Both the position numbers and the translations under genes were made by a program. Below, one piece after another: positions 45,788-54,602 of a DNA stretch of 64,000 nucleotides. This DNA is from Neobacillus sp. PS3-34 (GTDB taxonomy: Bacteria > Bacillota > Bacilli > Bacillales > Cytobacillaceae), in NCBI RefSeq assembly GCF_030915465.1, contig NZ_CP133267.1, positions 2,696,501-2,760,500 of the forward strand. Reading direction: 5' to 3'. How positions within the stretch are numbered: position 1 is the first letter of the stretch; every line of letters starts with the position of its first letter. The notes beneath the pieces were generated by a model, which worked only from the letters and a program-made list of their open reading frames with translations, ran no database searches and was not told the origin of the DNA.

Positions 45788-46783
45788 ATGAAAGCAGCGG
45801 TTTTGCAAGGAACGAAGCAAATGGAGGTATTGGATTGGCAATATCCCATTGCATCTTCACAGGAAGTCATCGTAAAGGTAAAAAGCTGTGGGATTTGTGG
45901 TACGGACCAGCATATTTATCATGGCCATCCGGGTTCAGCCGAGGTTCAGCCGCCGATCGTCCTTGGACATGAATTGGCTGGAGAGGTAGTCGAAATAGGT
46001 TCGGAGGTTTCAAGCCTGCAAAAAGGGGATCGAGTTTCGATTGATCCGAACATCTATTGTGGAACATGCCAGTATTGCCGCAGCAATCGAGTTCATTTAT
46101 GCAGTAATCTGCAGGCTGTCGGTGTGACAAGAGATGGCGGTATGGGGGAGTACTGCAGAGTGCCCGCTGCTAATTGCTACCGAATTCCAGAGGAGATGAC
46201 CTTTGAGGAGGCAGCTCTTGTGGAGCCTTTGGGCTGTGTGTTACATGGCATTAAAAAAATTCACCTGTCTTCATTAAGCAAGGTGCTTATCATTGGCGGC
46301 GGTTTTATTGGGCAATTGTTTTTACAATTAGTGAAACATCAAAATGTCGCTTCCATTATGGTAAGTGAACCTGCCGAAAACAAAAAAGAGCTTCTTTATA
46401 AGCTGGGTGCCGAAGAAGTGGTCCATCCCATGAATGTTTCTTCGGTTGAGGCCGACGTGGTGATTGAGTGTGTGGGCAGACCAGAAAGCATGGAGCTTGC
46501 TGTGAAGTCAGCGGTAAAGGGCGGCCAGGTGTTGCTTTTTGGCGTAGCTGCACCGGAAACGACCATTTCGGTTTCGCCGTTTGACATTTTTTCAAAGGAA
46601 CTTACGATCAAGGGATCATTTATTAATCCGTATACCCAGGAAGAAGCGATTGCGCTGATTGCGAAAAAGGTAGTGGATGTCCAGTCGCTTATTTCGCATC
46701 GGTTTACGATCGAGGAATTGCCTGAGGCAATGGGTGATTATCCAAATCTTAGAGTTTCAAAAGCTGTTATTAACTACTCGTAG
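45788..46783 (+). CDS. zinc-dependent medium-chain alcohol/polyol dehydrogenase
   Basis: About 331 residues from ATG 45788 (GGAGGG upstream; ATG 45779 overlaps the mannosidase stop). Catalytic zinc motif CGICGTDQHIYHG and GHELAGEVVEIG, structural zinc cysteines CGTCQYCRSNRVHLC, and NAD-binding LIIGGGFIGQ. Relatives include sorbitol and threonine dehydrogenases. In this cluster it could oxidise a sugar or polyol released from the oligosaccharide, which is inference. Confidence 0.8.
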   Translation: MKAAVLQGTKQMEVLDWQYPIASSQEVIVKVKSCGICGTDQHIYHGHPGSAEVQPPIVLGHELAGEVVEIGSEVSSLQKGDRVSIDPNIYCGTCQYCRSNRVHLCSNLQAVGVTRDGGMGEYCRVPAANCYRIPEEMTFEEAALVEPLGCVLHGIKKIHLSSLSKVLIIGGGFIGQLFLQLVKHQNVASIMVSEPAENKKELLYKLGAEEVVHPMNVSSVEADVVIECVGRPESMELAVKSAVKGGQVLLFGVAAPETTISVSPFDIFSKELTIKGSFINPYTQEEAIALIAKKVVDVQSLISHRFTIEELPEAMGDYPNLRVSKAVINYS

Positions 46784-46859
46784 TAGAAAGGGGGCAAGGT
46801 TCTTTACACGGATTGTCCCTCATAGTGGGAGTTCCTTCCCGAAAAAGGAGAATTAATAG

Positions 46860-48074
46860 ATGTTTCTTACTTTTAAATCCTTTTCCACAGAATTGAAGTA
46901 TTATCTGCTGATGAATACCTTTTTTTGCTTTGGCTCTGCCTTGTCAGGTGTGTTTCAAAGTGTCTTCCTGTGGAAATTGGATAAAACCTATTCATTACTG
47001 GCTTATTATAGCCTGTATTGGTCTATTTCCATTATTATTAGTTTTGTAGTGTGTTCATGGGTGGCAAGGAAGACAAGCCCGATGATTACGATGCGTTTAG
47101 GATTTATCTTTTATCTCCTTGCTTACTTGATTATCCTGATTTTTCATGGAACTCTAAGTAATCATATCATGCTGCTGGGAGTCTCGATGGGCTTGGCGAT
47201 GAGCCTCTACTATACCGGTGTGCATATGGCTGTTTTAGATTTGACCACGAATGATAAACGAGATTCATTTTTATATATACAAGGAGTTTTAAATACAGTT
47301 GGAGGGGTCGTTGCCCCGCTTCTGGCTGGGATTTTAATCTCGCAATTTGATGGAATGATTGGGTATTATGTTGTATTCGTCGCAACCTGTGTTTTCTTCT
47401 TCATCTCATTTTTAGTTTCGTTAAAAGTGAAGGGAAACCCGATTGCCCCAAAAAGCTATTTTTGGGATGTCATTAAACATCCATCACGCGAATGGAAAAA
47501 AATGTACCCCGTTATGTTCGCCGATGGTATAGTATCGGGAGTGTATTGGACCTTTTTGGTGACGATGATTACCTTCAAAGTGGCTGGTGGAGAATTGAAC
47601 CTTGGCATTTTTAATACTGCCGCTGAAATTGTGTCGATTCTTGCTTTTACGATACTTGCGAAATTTTCCAGTCCTGACTATCGGATTCGTATTTTTGCGA
47701 TTGGCGCTGTTAGTATATTTTTGAGTTCGCTGCTGTTATCAGCACTGCCTGTATTTATTTCGTTAATTGTTTTTGGAATCATCCAGCCGTTGGCTTCGAA
47801 TATGATTAACACGTCGATGAATGCGATGATCTATGCGTCGATTGAAATGGATCCTGATTACAAGGACAAACGCCTGGACTACATCATCATTCGAGAAATC
47901 CCGCTCGGTATCGGAAGGGCGATCGGCGTATTTATATTCCTGGCGATGAGAAAATACTTTAATATAGATGATCTATTACCCATATCGTTCAGTTTTTTTC
48001 CGTTTGTGTTTGTGTTGATGATACCGACATTGTATGTGGTTTGGCGGAAGAAACCGGGGACGGTGCGTGGGTAG
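46860..48074 (+). CDS. MFS transporter
   Basis: 404 residues with about 11-12 membrane segments (e.g. YYLLMNTFFCFGSALSGVF, IILIFHGTLS, SIFLSSLLLSALPVFISLIV). Weak MFS loop motif (VARKTSPMITMR). ATG 46860 behind AAAAGGAG. Placed inside the mannoside cluster between dehydrogenase and kinase genes, so it probably moves a mono- or disaccharide in or out; direction and substrate unknown. Confidence 0.75.
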   Translation: MFLTFKSFSTELKYYLLMNTFFCFGSALSGVFQSVFLWKLDKTYSLLAYYSLYWSISIIISFVVCSWVARKTSPMITMRLGFIFYLLAYLIILIFHGTLSNHIMLLGVSMGLAMSLYYTGVHMAVLDLTTNDKRDSFLYIQGVLNTVGGVVAPLLAGILISQFDGMIGYYVVFVATCVFFFISFLVSLKVKGNPIAPKSYFWDVIKHPSREWKKMYPVMFADGIVSGVYWTFLVTMITFKVAGGELNLGIFNTAAEIVSILAFTILAKFSSPDYRIRIFAIGAVSIFLSSLLLSALPVFISLIVFGIIQPLASNMINTSMNAMIYASIEMDPDYKDKRLDYIIIREIPLGIGRAIGVFIFLAMRKYFNIDDLLPISFSFFPFVFVLMIPTLYVVWRKKPGTVRG

Positions 48075-48095
48075 GACTTGGAAGATAATTGGAAG

Positions 48096-48135
48096 GTGAC
48101 AGGTACCTCCCAGAAAAATGGGAGGTGCCTGTCAC
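48096..48135. repeat. 40-bp GTGACAGGCACC hairpin, copy 4
   Basis: GTGACAGGTACCTCCCA and TGGGAGGTGCCTGTCAC; one mismatch in the stem (T for C). It lies between the MFS gene and the ROK kinase gene, in the same direction, so it may attenuate the operon. Confidence 0.85.
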
Positions 48136-48153
48136 CAGAGGAGGTTTGTGTAA

Positions 48154-49020
48154 ATGTTAGGTGCGATTGAAGCAGGGGGTACGAAGTTTGTTTGTGCTGT
48201 CGGAGATGAGTTGGGCAATATTATCGAGCGGGTTCAGATTCCGACAACCGTGCCAGAGGAAACGATGCCGAAAGTAATTGACTTTTTTAACCAGTATGAT
48301 ATAAAAGCAATTGGGATTGGTTCGTTCGGTCCGATTGATGTGAACCCGGAAAGCCCAGCATACGGAAATATCACTTCTACACCTAAACCAGGGTGGAGGG
48401 ATTATCCGTTTGTGAAATCGATGAAAGATGCTTTCCCTGTACCAATCGGATTTAATACTGATGTCAATGCTGCGGCATTGGGAGAGGTGACGCTTGGAGC
48501 GGCGAAGGGTTTGGATAGCTGCCTGTACATAACGGTTGGAACGGGAATTGGGGCAGGTGCCGTTGTGCAAGGAAATCTGCTTCAAGGCTATTCGCATCCT
48601 GAAATGGGGCATATCCTTGTCAGGCGCCATCCGAATGATGAGTATCAAGGAAAGTGTCCTTATCATCAAGACTGCCTGGAAGGCCTTGCTGCTGGTCCGG
48701 CGATTGAAGAACGCTGGGGCGAAAAAGGGATGAATCTTGTAGACCGGGCTGAGGTCTGGGAAATGGAAGGTTACTATATTGCCCAAGCCCTCATGCAGTA
48801 TGTTTTGATTCTTTCTCCGAAAAGGATTATTCTTGGCGGCGGGGTCATGAACCAAACGCAGGTATTTCCTTCTATATATAAGTATTTGCAGGAGTTTGTT
48901 AACGGGTATGTTACATTGCCTGAGCTTTCTGAGTACATTGTCGGTCCTGGCTTAGGGGATAATGCGGGGATTACGGGATCGTTATTGCTTGCACAGCGAG
49001 CACTTCAAGAGGAAAACTAA
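48154..49020 (+). CDS. gmuE: ROK-family fructokinase
   Basis: 288 residues, ATG 48154 behind GAGGAGG. ATP-binding GAIEAGGTKFVCAVG, ROK motif (TVGTGIGAGAVVQG, then PEMGHILVRRHPND) and zinc-site residues CPYHQDCLEGLAAGPA. Phosphorylates fructose or mannose with ATP, as GmuE does in the B. subtilis glucomannan operon. The gene pair with mannose-6-phosphate isomerase (49043) supports this role. Confidence 0.8.
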   Translation: MLGAIEAGGTKFVCAVGDELGNIIERVQIPTTVPEETMPKVIDFFNQYDIKAIGIGSFGPIDVNPESPAYGNITSTPKPGWRDYPFVKSMKDAFPVPIGFNTDVNAAALGEVTLGAAKGLDSCLYITVGTGIGAGAVVQGNLLQGYSHPEMGHILVRRHPNDEYQGKCPYHQDCLEGLAAGPAIEERWGEKGMNLVDRAEVWEMEGYYIAQALMQYVLILSPKRIILGGGVMNQTQVFPSIYKYLQEFVNGYVTLPELSEYIVGPGLGDNAGITGSLLLAQRALQEEN

Positions 49021-49042
49021 AGTAAGGCTGGAGGTAAAAAAC

Positions 49043-49987
49043 ATGCAACCATTATTTTTAAAACCTGTTTTTAAAGAACGGATTTGGGGCGGAACGGAAT
49101 TACAAAAGGAATTCGGCTACGATATTCCGAATGATAAAACGGGGGAATGCTGGGCGATTTCCGCTCATCCAAATGGACCATCCATTGTTGAAAATGGACC
49201 ATATGCCGGCATGGCATTGGACGACCTTTGGCGCATACACCCCGAGCTTTTTGGAAATCCGAAGGAAGAGGTCTTTCCTCTTTTAACAAAAATCCTGGAC
49301 GCAAATATGGACTTATCCGTCCAGGTCCATCCGGAAGATTCCTATGCGAAGGTTAACGAAAATGGAGAACTGGGCAAAACGGAATGCTGGTATATCATCG
49401 ACTGTAAAGATGACGCTGATATGATCTTCGGCGACAATGCCAAAACAAAAGAAGAATTAATTGAGCAGATTAATGAAGGAAAATGGAATGACCTGCTGCG
49501 CAGAGTAAAGATCAAGCCGGGGGACTTCTTCTATGTTCCTAGCGGTACCATCCATGCACTATGTGAGGGTACGCTTGTGCTGGAAACACAGCAAAGCTCT
49601 GACACAACCTACCGGGTTTATGATTATGACCGTCGCGATGACAGTGGAAACCTGCGCGATCTTCACCTCGATAAGGCGATTGATGTAACAATAGTTCCGC
49701 ATCAGGACGTATTGAGCGCCCCTGAAATTGAGGAAAAGGAAAATGCCACGATCACAACCTACGTTAAATCGGAATTTTTCTCCGTTTACAAGTGGGATGT
49801 GAAAGGGGCTGCTGAGTTTTCTTTTGATGATAAGTATCTGCTGTTGAGTGTCATTAAAGGTGAAGGATCACTTAAACATAATGGTGAAAGCTACTCCTTG
49901 GCGAAGGGAACACACCTCATCATTCCGGTTGGATTTGGAGAATTTGAAGTGGATGGGGAATGTGAATTGATCGTTTCTCACACGTAA
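49043..49987 (+). CDS. manA: mannose-6-phosphate isomerase, class I
   Basis: About 314 residues from ATG 49043 behind CTGGAGG. Type I PMI pattern: FKERIWGGTELQKEFGYDIP, GECWAISAHPNGPS, LSVQVHPEDSYA (two zinc ligands), GKTECWYIID (zinc Glu) and YVPSGTIHALCEGTLVLETQ (last His). Interconverts mannose-6-phosphate and fructose-6-phosphate, feeding mannose into glycolysis. Equivalent of B. subtilis GmuF/ManA. Last gene of the cluster, ended by the terminator at 50014. Confidence 0.9.
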   Translation: MQPLFLKPVFKERIWGGTELQKEFGYDIPNDKTGECWAISAHPNGPSIVENGPYAGMALDDLWRIHPELFGNPKEEVFPLLTKILDANMDLSVQVHPEDSYAKVNENGELGKTECWYIIDCKDDADMIFGDNAKTKEELIEQINEGKWNDLLRRVKIKPGDFFYVPSGTIHALCEGTLVLETQQSSDTTYRVYDYDRRDDSGNLRDLHLDKAIDVTIVPHQDVLSAPEIEEKENATITTYVKSEFFSVYKWDVKGAAEFSFDDKYLLLSVIKGEGSLKHNGESYSLAKGTHLIIPVGFGEFEVDGECELIVSHT

Positions 49988-50013
49988 TAATATGTTCTAT
50001 TTTTTGCATGATA

Positions 50014-50062
50014 TTAAAAAAGCGTTAAAGGCTCTGAGTTTCTAGAGCCTTTAACGCTTTTT
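50014..50062 (+). terminator. terminator of the mannoside cluster
   Basis: AAAAAAGCGTTAAAGGCTCT pairs with AGAGCCTTTAACGCTTTTTT, a perfect ~20-bp stem with T run. Confidence 0.95.
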
Positions 50063-50073
50063 TATTGGCTAAA

Positions 50074-50240
50074 GAAGTTGATTGGAGCGGAAGGTGCGAG
50101 ACTCCGGCGGGAGCAGCGGGACAGGTGAGACCCCACAGGCGCTGTGCGCCGAGGAGGCTCACCGCCCGCCCCGCGGAAAGCGAGCATCCTGGAGTGGAAA
50201 TCAACTACTCCTTTTATAGCAACAAGTATACGAAAACAGT
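50074..50240. repeat. GC-rich interspersed repeat, copy 1
   Basis: Begins GAAGTTGATTGGAGCGGAAG, contains GCGGGACAGGTGAG and CTCACCGCCCGC as a foldable pair, and ends AACAAGTATACGAAAACAG. The same type of repeat is common between genes in Bacillaceae. The second copy (55606-55832) is in the same orientation; the two flank the regulator, PLP-enzyme and importer genes. Confidence 0.85.
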
Positions 50241-50285
50241 TTTTTTATTTTAAAGTCATATTTGATATTTTTCAGAATAGAATTT

Positions 50286-50300
50286 ACCTATCAGATAGGT
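50286..50300. promoter_or_regulatory. candidate operator of the GntR regulator
   Basis: ACCTATCAGATAGGT, a perfect 15-bp palindrome 49 bp before the regulator start. FadR-subfamily proteins bind short palindromes of this kind, often in their own promoters. Confidence 0.5.
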
Positions 50301-50348
50301 TGACAGCCATAAAGCAGGAAAATAAGACCACTAGTAGGTGACAGATTC

Positions 50349-51026
50349 ATGAAAAGTATAAAAAAGTTTTCCTTGCATGAAATGATTGCAGAAGAAATCA
50401 AAAGATATATAACCGCTCACCAATTAAAAAGGGGAAACAAACTTCCTTCTGTTGCTGAATTAACTAGTATTCTAGGTGTCAGCCGATCGAGTATACGCGA
50501 AGCCTTGCGATACCTTGAGGGAATAGATGTGATAGAGGTTAAAAACGGTAAGGGTATTTTTGTTAAAGAAGGCGGGTCCTTAAAAATAGAAGCGAAAATT
50601 GAAGTCGAGCAGGAAAAAAATTATTTATTACATATAAGCGAGCTGCGAAGAGCACTTGAGGGAAAAGCAGTGGAGCTAGCCGCACTTAGGGCGACAGATA
50701 AGGAGATTCAAGAAATGGAGAAACTTCTAACGGAGATCATCTCCCTTAAGGAGGCAGGGTTTGATCCATCTGAAGAGGATTGGGCATTCCACAAAGCTAT
50801 TTATAAAGCTTCCAATAATCCTCTTTTGGAAAGTGTCGCTGAATCTGTCTCAGACACATTTAATAAGCTTTGGAGCAAGCCTTTTGGCATCGACCATATT
50901 TTTGTAGATACCCTGCCATTTCATCGTACCATGCTGGATGGCATTGTACAGCGAGACCCAGCTTATGCATTAAAAGAGTTTAATAAAATAATAGACACCG
51001 TAGAAAATACTGTTCGAAAAATATAA
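50349..51026 (+). CDS. GntR/FadR-family transcriptional regulator
   Basis: 225 residues, ATG 50349 behind AGTAGGTG. Winged helix at the N-terminus (LKRGNKLPSVAELTSILGVSRSSIREALRYLEGIDVIEVK) and an FCD ligand-binding domain (ELRRALEGKAVELAALRAT, AFHKAIYKASNNPLLESVAE, FHRTMLDGIVQRD). It likely controls the rhamnose cluster that follows, responding to a pathway intermediate. B. subtilis uses a DeoR-type regulator for rhamnose instead. Confidence 0.85.
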   Translation: MKSIKKFSLHEMIAEEIKRYITAHQLKRGNKLPSVAELTSILGVSRSSIREALRYLEGIDVIEVKNGKGIFVKEGGSLKIEAKIEVEQEKNYLLHISELRRALEGKAVELAALRATDKEIQEMEKLLTEIISLKEAGFDPSEEDWAFHKAIYKASNNPLLESVAESVSDTFNKLWSKPFGIDHIFVDTLPFHRTMLDGIVQRDPAYALKEFNKIIDTVENTVRKI

Positions 51027-51042
51027 GAAAGAAGGTACGAGA

Positions 51043-52227
51043 ATGACTAATCATTTATTTTCAGATGAACATGTTTGCACACACTTAGGCGACGAGTATG
51101 AACGCTTTCATGGTGCCGTTGTTCCCCCAATCTATCAAAATTCGCTTTTTGTGTTTGAAAGCTTCGAACGTCTTACAGAAGCAATGAAGGACGAGCAAAG
51201 CAGCTATCTATACTGGCGCGGGACAAATCCAACCGTTGAAATTGTCGAGAAAAAAATCGCCGCACTTGAAAAAGGTGAGAAGTGCAAATTATTCTCTTCA
51301 GGGATGGCAGCAATCTCGTCGGCGATTTTAACATTTTTACAAGCAGGTGATCATGTTTTAAGTGTCAGTAATATTTACGGGCATACGACTAAATTCTTCT
51401 CCTATATTGAAAAATTCGGAGTTTCCCACACGAATACGCCGAGTACAGATTTAGATGTCATTGAATCACTGATTCAACCGAATACAAAGGTCATGTATTT
51501 AGAAAGCCCGACGACCATGACTTTTAAACTCTTAGACTTGAAAGCGGTTTCATCCTTAGCGAAAAAATACGGGATTAAAACCATTATTGATAACACATGG
51601 GCGACGCCGGTGTTCCAGAATCCGATTACCTTTGGAATTGATATCGTGGTTCATTCTGTTTCCAAGTATTTAGGGGGGCACAGTGATCTGGTCGGCGGTG
51701 CCTTAATCACAAGTAAGGAAATCATGGACCATCTGTTCTACCATGAATTTCAATTATTGGGCGGAGTGATGCCACCCTATGAAGCATGGTTAGTAATGCG
51801 TGGGCTCCGCACCCTCCCACTTCGAATGAAAGCACATCAAGAAAGCGGTTTGAAAATCGCCACCTTCTTAGAAAATCACACTTCTGTAAAAAAAGTTAAT
51901 TACCCAGGTCTAAAAAGTCATCCAGATTATGAACTTGGAAAACAGCAATTAAAGGGCTACTCGGGCTTAATGAGCTTTGAACTAACCAATAATTCCTTCG
52001 ATTCAGTTAGAAACGTCATCAACAGTTTGAAACAATTCCAGATTGGCGTTTCCTGGGGTGGATTTGAAAGTTTAGTCATTTCGCCAAATTACGGATATAA
52101 CACCGAGCAATTAATCAATAGCGGGATGGACCCAGGTTTGATTCGGATTTCTGTTGGTTTAGAAAATGTTGATGAACTAATGGAAGACCTGGACGCGGCA
52201 TTGAAGCTGAAGGCACGGTCGGTATAA
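51043..52227 (+). CDS. trans-sulfuration-family PLP enzyme
   Basis: 394 residues, ATG 51043 behind AAGAAGGTACG. Cys/Met-metabolism PLP fold: PPIYQNSLFVFESF, RGTNPTVEIVEKKIAALEKG, KLFSSGMAAISSA, TIIDNTWATP and the PLP lysine in HSVSKYLGGHSDLVGGA. Family members are cystathionine gamma-synthase, beta-lyase or methionine gamma-lyase. The placement between a sugar regulator and a sugar importer is unusual and does not reveal the substrate. Confidence 0.8.
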   Translation: MTNHLFSDEHVCTHLGDEYERFHGAVVPPIYQNSLFVFESFERLTEAMKDEQSSYLYWRGTNPTVEIVEKKIAALEKGEKCKLFSSGMAAISSAILTFLQAGDHVLSVSNIYGHTTKFFSYIEKFGVSHTNTPSTDLDVIESLIQPNTKVMYLESPTTMTFKLLDLKAVSSLAKKYGIKTIIDNTWATPVFQNPITFGIDIVVHSVSKYLGGHSDLVGGALITSKEIMDHLFYHEFQLLGGVMPPYEAWLVMRGLRTLPLRMKAHQESGLKIATFLENHTSVKKVNYPGLKSHPDYELGKQQLKGYSGLMSFELTNNSFDSVRNVINSLKQFQIGVSWGGFESLVISPNYGYNTEQLINSGMDPGLIRISVGLENVDELMEDLDAALKLKARSV

Positions 52228-52284
52228 AAGGGCTCCGTACCTTTTATATAAAAAAGAAAAGCATATCAAAGGGGATGAAATTTC

Positions 52285-53598
52285 ATGCTTTATCTCAAAA
52301 AGGGATTTGTTATTTTTGTGTTAGTAATGACGTTTTTGGGTATTATCGCAGGCTGCAGCTCAACAACGAACAAATCCGTAAGCAAAGATGGAACGATCAA
52401 GCTGCGGATGGTTGAGAGTATTACAAGCCCGGCAAGAACCAAGCTGTTAAGAGGAATGTTAGACAAGTTTGAAAAGGAAAACAAGAAAATTAAAGTAGAG
52501 TTGATTTCGCCTCCACTACAAAGTGCTGATGATAAAATAAACCAGATGCTGATGGCGAAGGAGGACATTGATGTACTGGAAGTACGTGAGCAAACGGTCA
52601 AAAACTTCTCCAATAATAAATTTATCGTGGATCTATCCCCATATACTAACAAGTGGGAGAACTGGAATACATTAACCGAAACAATCAAGCACGGAGCTAC
52701 AGCTGTTGACAATAAACCTTATTATATTCCGTATGGCGTATATGAAAAAACGTTGTTCTATAGGAAGGATTGGTTTCAAGAGGCAGGCTTAGAAGTTCCA
52801 AAGACGTGGGATGATTTAGTTAATGCTGCTATTAAACTAACAGACCCTGCCAAAAACCGCTATGGTTATAGCTTCAGAGGCGGTGCCGGATCACCAGACT
52901 ATATCGAATTTATGACATGGTCCTATCTTGGCAAGAAAATAAATCCAAAGGATGCTTATTTCACACAGGATGGAAAGGTGATATTTGATACACCTGAAGC
53001 TAAGCAGGTGCTAGACACATTAGTAAAATTGTACAAAAAAGCTTCCCCTCCTGATTCTATTAGCTGGAGCTATCCGGAAATGGTTCAGGGCTTCACGTCT
53101 GGAATGACGGCGATGCTAATTCAGGACCCAGAGGTAATTGTGACGTCAGAAGAAAATATGAAAAAAGGAACCTGGGCTACTGCACCAATTCCAAAAGGAA
53201 CGCCATCTGGTGTAGCACAGCAGCCTGCAGGTACAGCTGGATGGGGAATTGGAGCTTTTTCTAAACATAAAGATGCAGCATGGAAGCTTGTTTCTTTCTT
53301 ATCAAGCCCTGAAGAAAATCTATTTTTCGCAAAAAATAATTCTTTAATTCCGATTCATTTGAGCGCAGGTGATGACCCATATTTCAAGGAAGGCTATTTC
53401 AGCTCTTATATTGAAATGAATGCCAAGCCAGATGAGTTCTTAATTGCAGATCGTCCTGTTGAATATAAGGGCTATGCTGACTACCGGGCATTCGCAGTAA
53501 AAGATATTCAGTCTCTCCTATTAGGTAAGATGTCAGAAGAACAAGCCTTAGCAAAATGGACTGATTTTTGGAAAAAAGAAAAAGAAAATAAAAAATAG
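52285..53598 (+). CDS. sugar ABC transporter substrate-binding lipoprotein
   Basis: 437 residues, ATG 52285 behind AAGGGGATG. Lipobox GIIAGCS. Family 1 solute-binding features: TIKLRMVESITSPARTKLL, DIDVLEVREQTVKNF, YGVYEKTLFYRKDWFQEAG, PAGTAGWGIGAFSKHKDAA. With the rhamnose genes downstream, the ligand is probably rhamnose or a rhamnosyl oligosaccharide. First gene of a three-gene importer without ATPase. Confidence 0.85.
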   Translation: MLYLKKGFVIFVLVMTFLGIIAGCSSTTNKSVSKDGTIKLRMVESITSPARTKLLRGMLDKFEKENKKIKVELISPPLQSADDKINQMLMAKEDIDVLEVREQTVKNFSNNKFIVDLSPYTNKWENWNTLTETIKHGATAVDNKPYYIPYGVYEKTLFYRKDWFQEAGLEVPKTWDDLVNAAIKLTDPAKNRYGYSFRGGAGSPDYIEFMTWSYLGKKINPKDAYFTQDGKVIFDTPEAKQVLDTLVKLYKKASPPDSISWSYPEMVQGFTSGMTAMLIQDPEVIVTSEENMKKGTWATAPIPKGTPSGVAQQPAGTAGWGIGAFSKHKDAAWKLVSFLSSPEENLFFAKNNSLIPIHLSAGDDPYFKEGYFSSYIEMNAKPDEFLIADRPVEYKGYADYRAFAVKDIQSLLLGKMSEEQALAKWTDFWKKEKENKK

Positions 53599-53669
53599 GC
53601 CGATTGGGGGCAGTGCCATTCTGCTGCCCTCCTTTCTTTTTGGGTGGGAATGAAAGGAGTAAATGAAAC

Positions 53670-54602
53670 TTGAAAACGCAAACAGAAACCGTCACAGAGC
53701 GAAGCTTGCCATCGTTTTCTATCTCTAGACATGGTCTTTTTATTTTCCTTTGCTTACTGCCAGCATTATTACTAGTAACCGTATTTATTTACTACCCTTT
53801 GTTCAAAGGGGTCGTTATGGCCTTTCAAAGTTATTCGTTATTTGATTTATCTAACATCGAGTTTATCGGCCTGGAAAACTTCAAAACCGTTATGGCTGAT
53901 TCTGCCTTTAAAGAGTCGCTTATTAATAGTTTTTATTGGGTCTTCTTTTCATTGCTTCCGCAGTTCTTAATTGGTTTTATCGTTGCATTGTTATTAAGAA
54001 GGAAGTTCCGGGGCAGAGGGATTTATCAGGCCTTCATCTTTTTCCCATGGGCGATGTCCGGTTTTTTAATCGGTTTGATTTGGCGTTGGATGTTAAATGG
54101 CCAAGCTGGCGTGATCAATGACCTTTTGATAAAGCTGAACATCATTGATACTGCGATCCCTTTTTTAGCCGATCCAACCTGGGCTATGGTTTCTGTCATT
54201 GTAGCAAATGTGTGGTACGGAATTACCTTTTTTGCCATCATGATTTTAGCCGCTTTGCAATCTATACCGGATGAATTATATGAAGCGGCGAAGATTGATG
54301 GGGCCAACTATATACAACAGCTTTTCAAGGTGACCATTCCATATATTCTGCCCACCCTTATTGTTACAACATTACTGCGTGTTATTTGGATCTTAAACTT
54401 TCCGGATTTGATTTATTCTCTCACGAATGGCGGTCCTGCTGGTTCTACACATATTCTCTCGACCTTTATGCTGGAGAAACTAATATATGGGCAAAACTAT
54501 GGGCAGGCAGCTGCAGTCGGTGTCATTTTGATTTTCATTCTACTCTTCTTTTCTATTTTTTATCTGTTAGCAACAAAATTCAATAAAGCGGGTGATTTTT
54601 AA
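53670..54602 (+). CDS. sugar ABC transporter permease
   Basis: 310 residues from TTG 53670; AAAGGAG lies 13 bases upstream. Six membrane segments, EAA loop ELYEAAKIDGANYIQQLFKV. A GC-rich hairpin (GGGGGCAGTGCC...CTGCTGCCCTCC) in the gap after the binding-protein gene may set the ratio of lipoprotein to permease. Confidence 0.85.
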   Translation: MKTQTETVTERSLPSFSISRHGLFIFLCLLPALLLVTVFIYYPLFKGVVMAFQSYSLFDLSNIEFIGLENFKTVMADSAFKESLINSFYWVFFSLLPQFLIGFIVALLLRRKFRGRGIYQAFIFFPWAMSGFLIGLIWRWMLNGQAGVINDLLIKLNIIDTAIPFLADPTWAMVSVIVANVWYGITFFAIMILAALQSIPDELYEAAKIDGANYIQQLFKVTIPYILPTLIVTTLLRVIWILNFPDLIYSLTNGGPAGSTHILSTFMLEKLIYGQNYGQAAAVGVILIFILLFFSIFYLLATKFNKAGDF

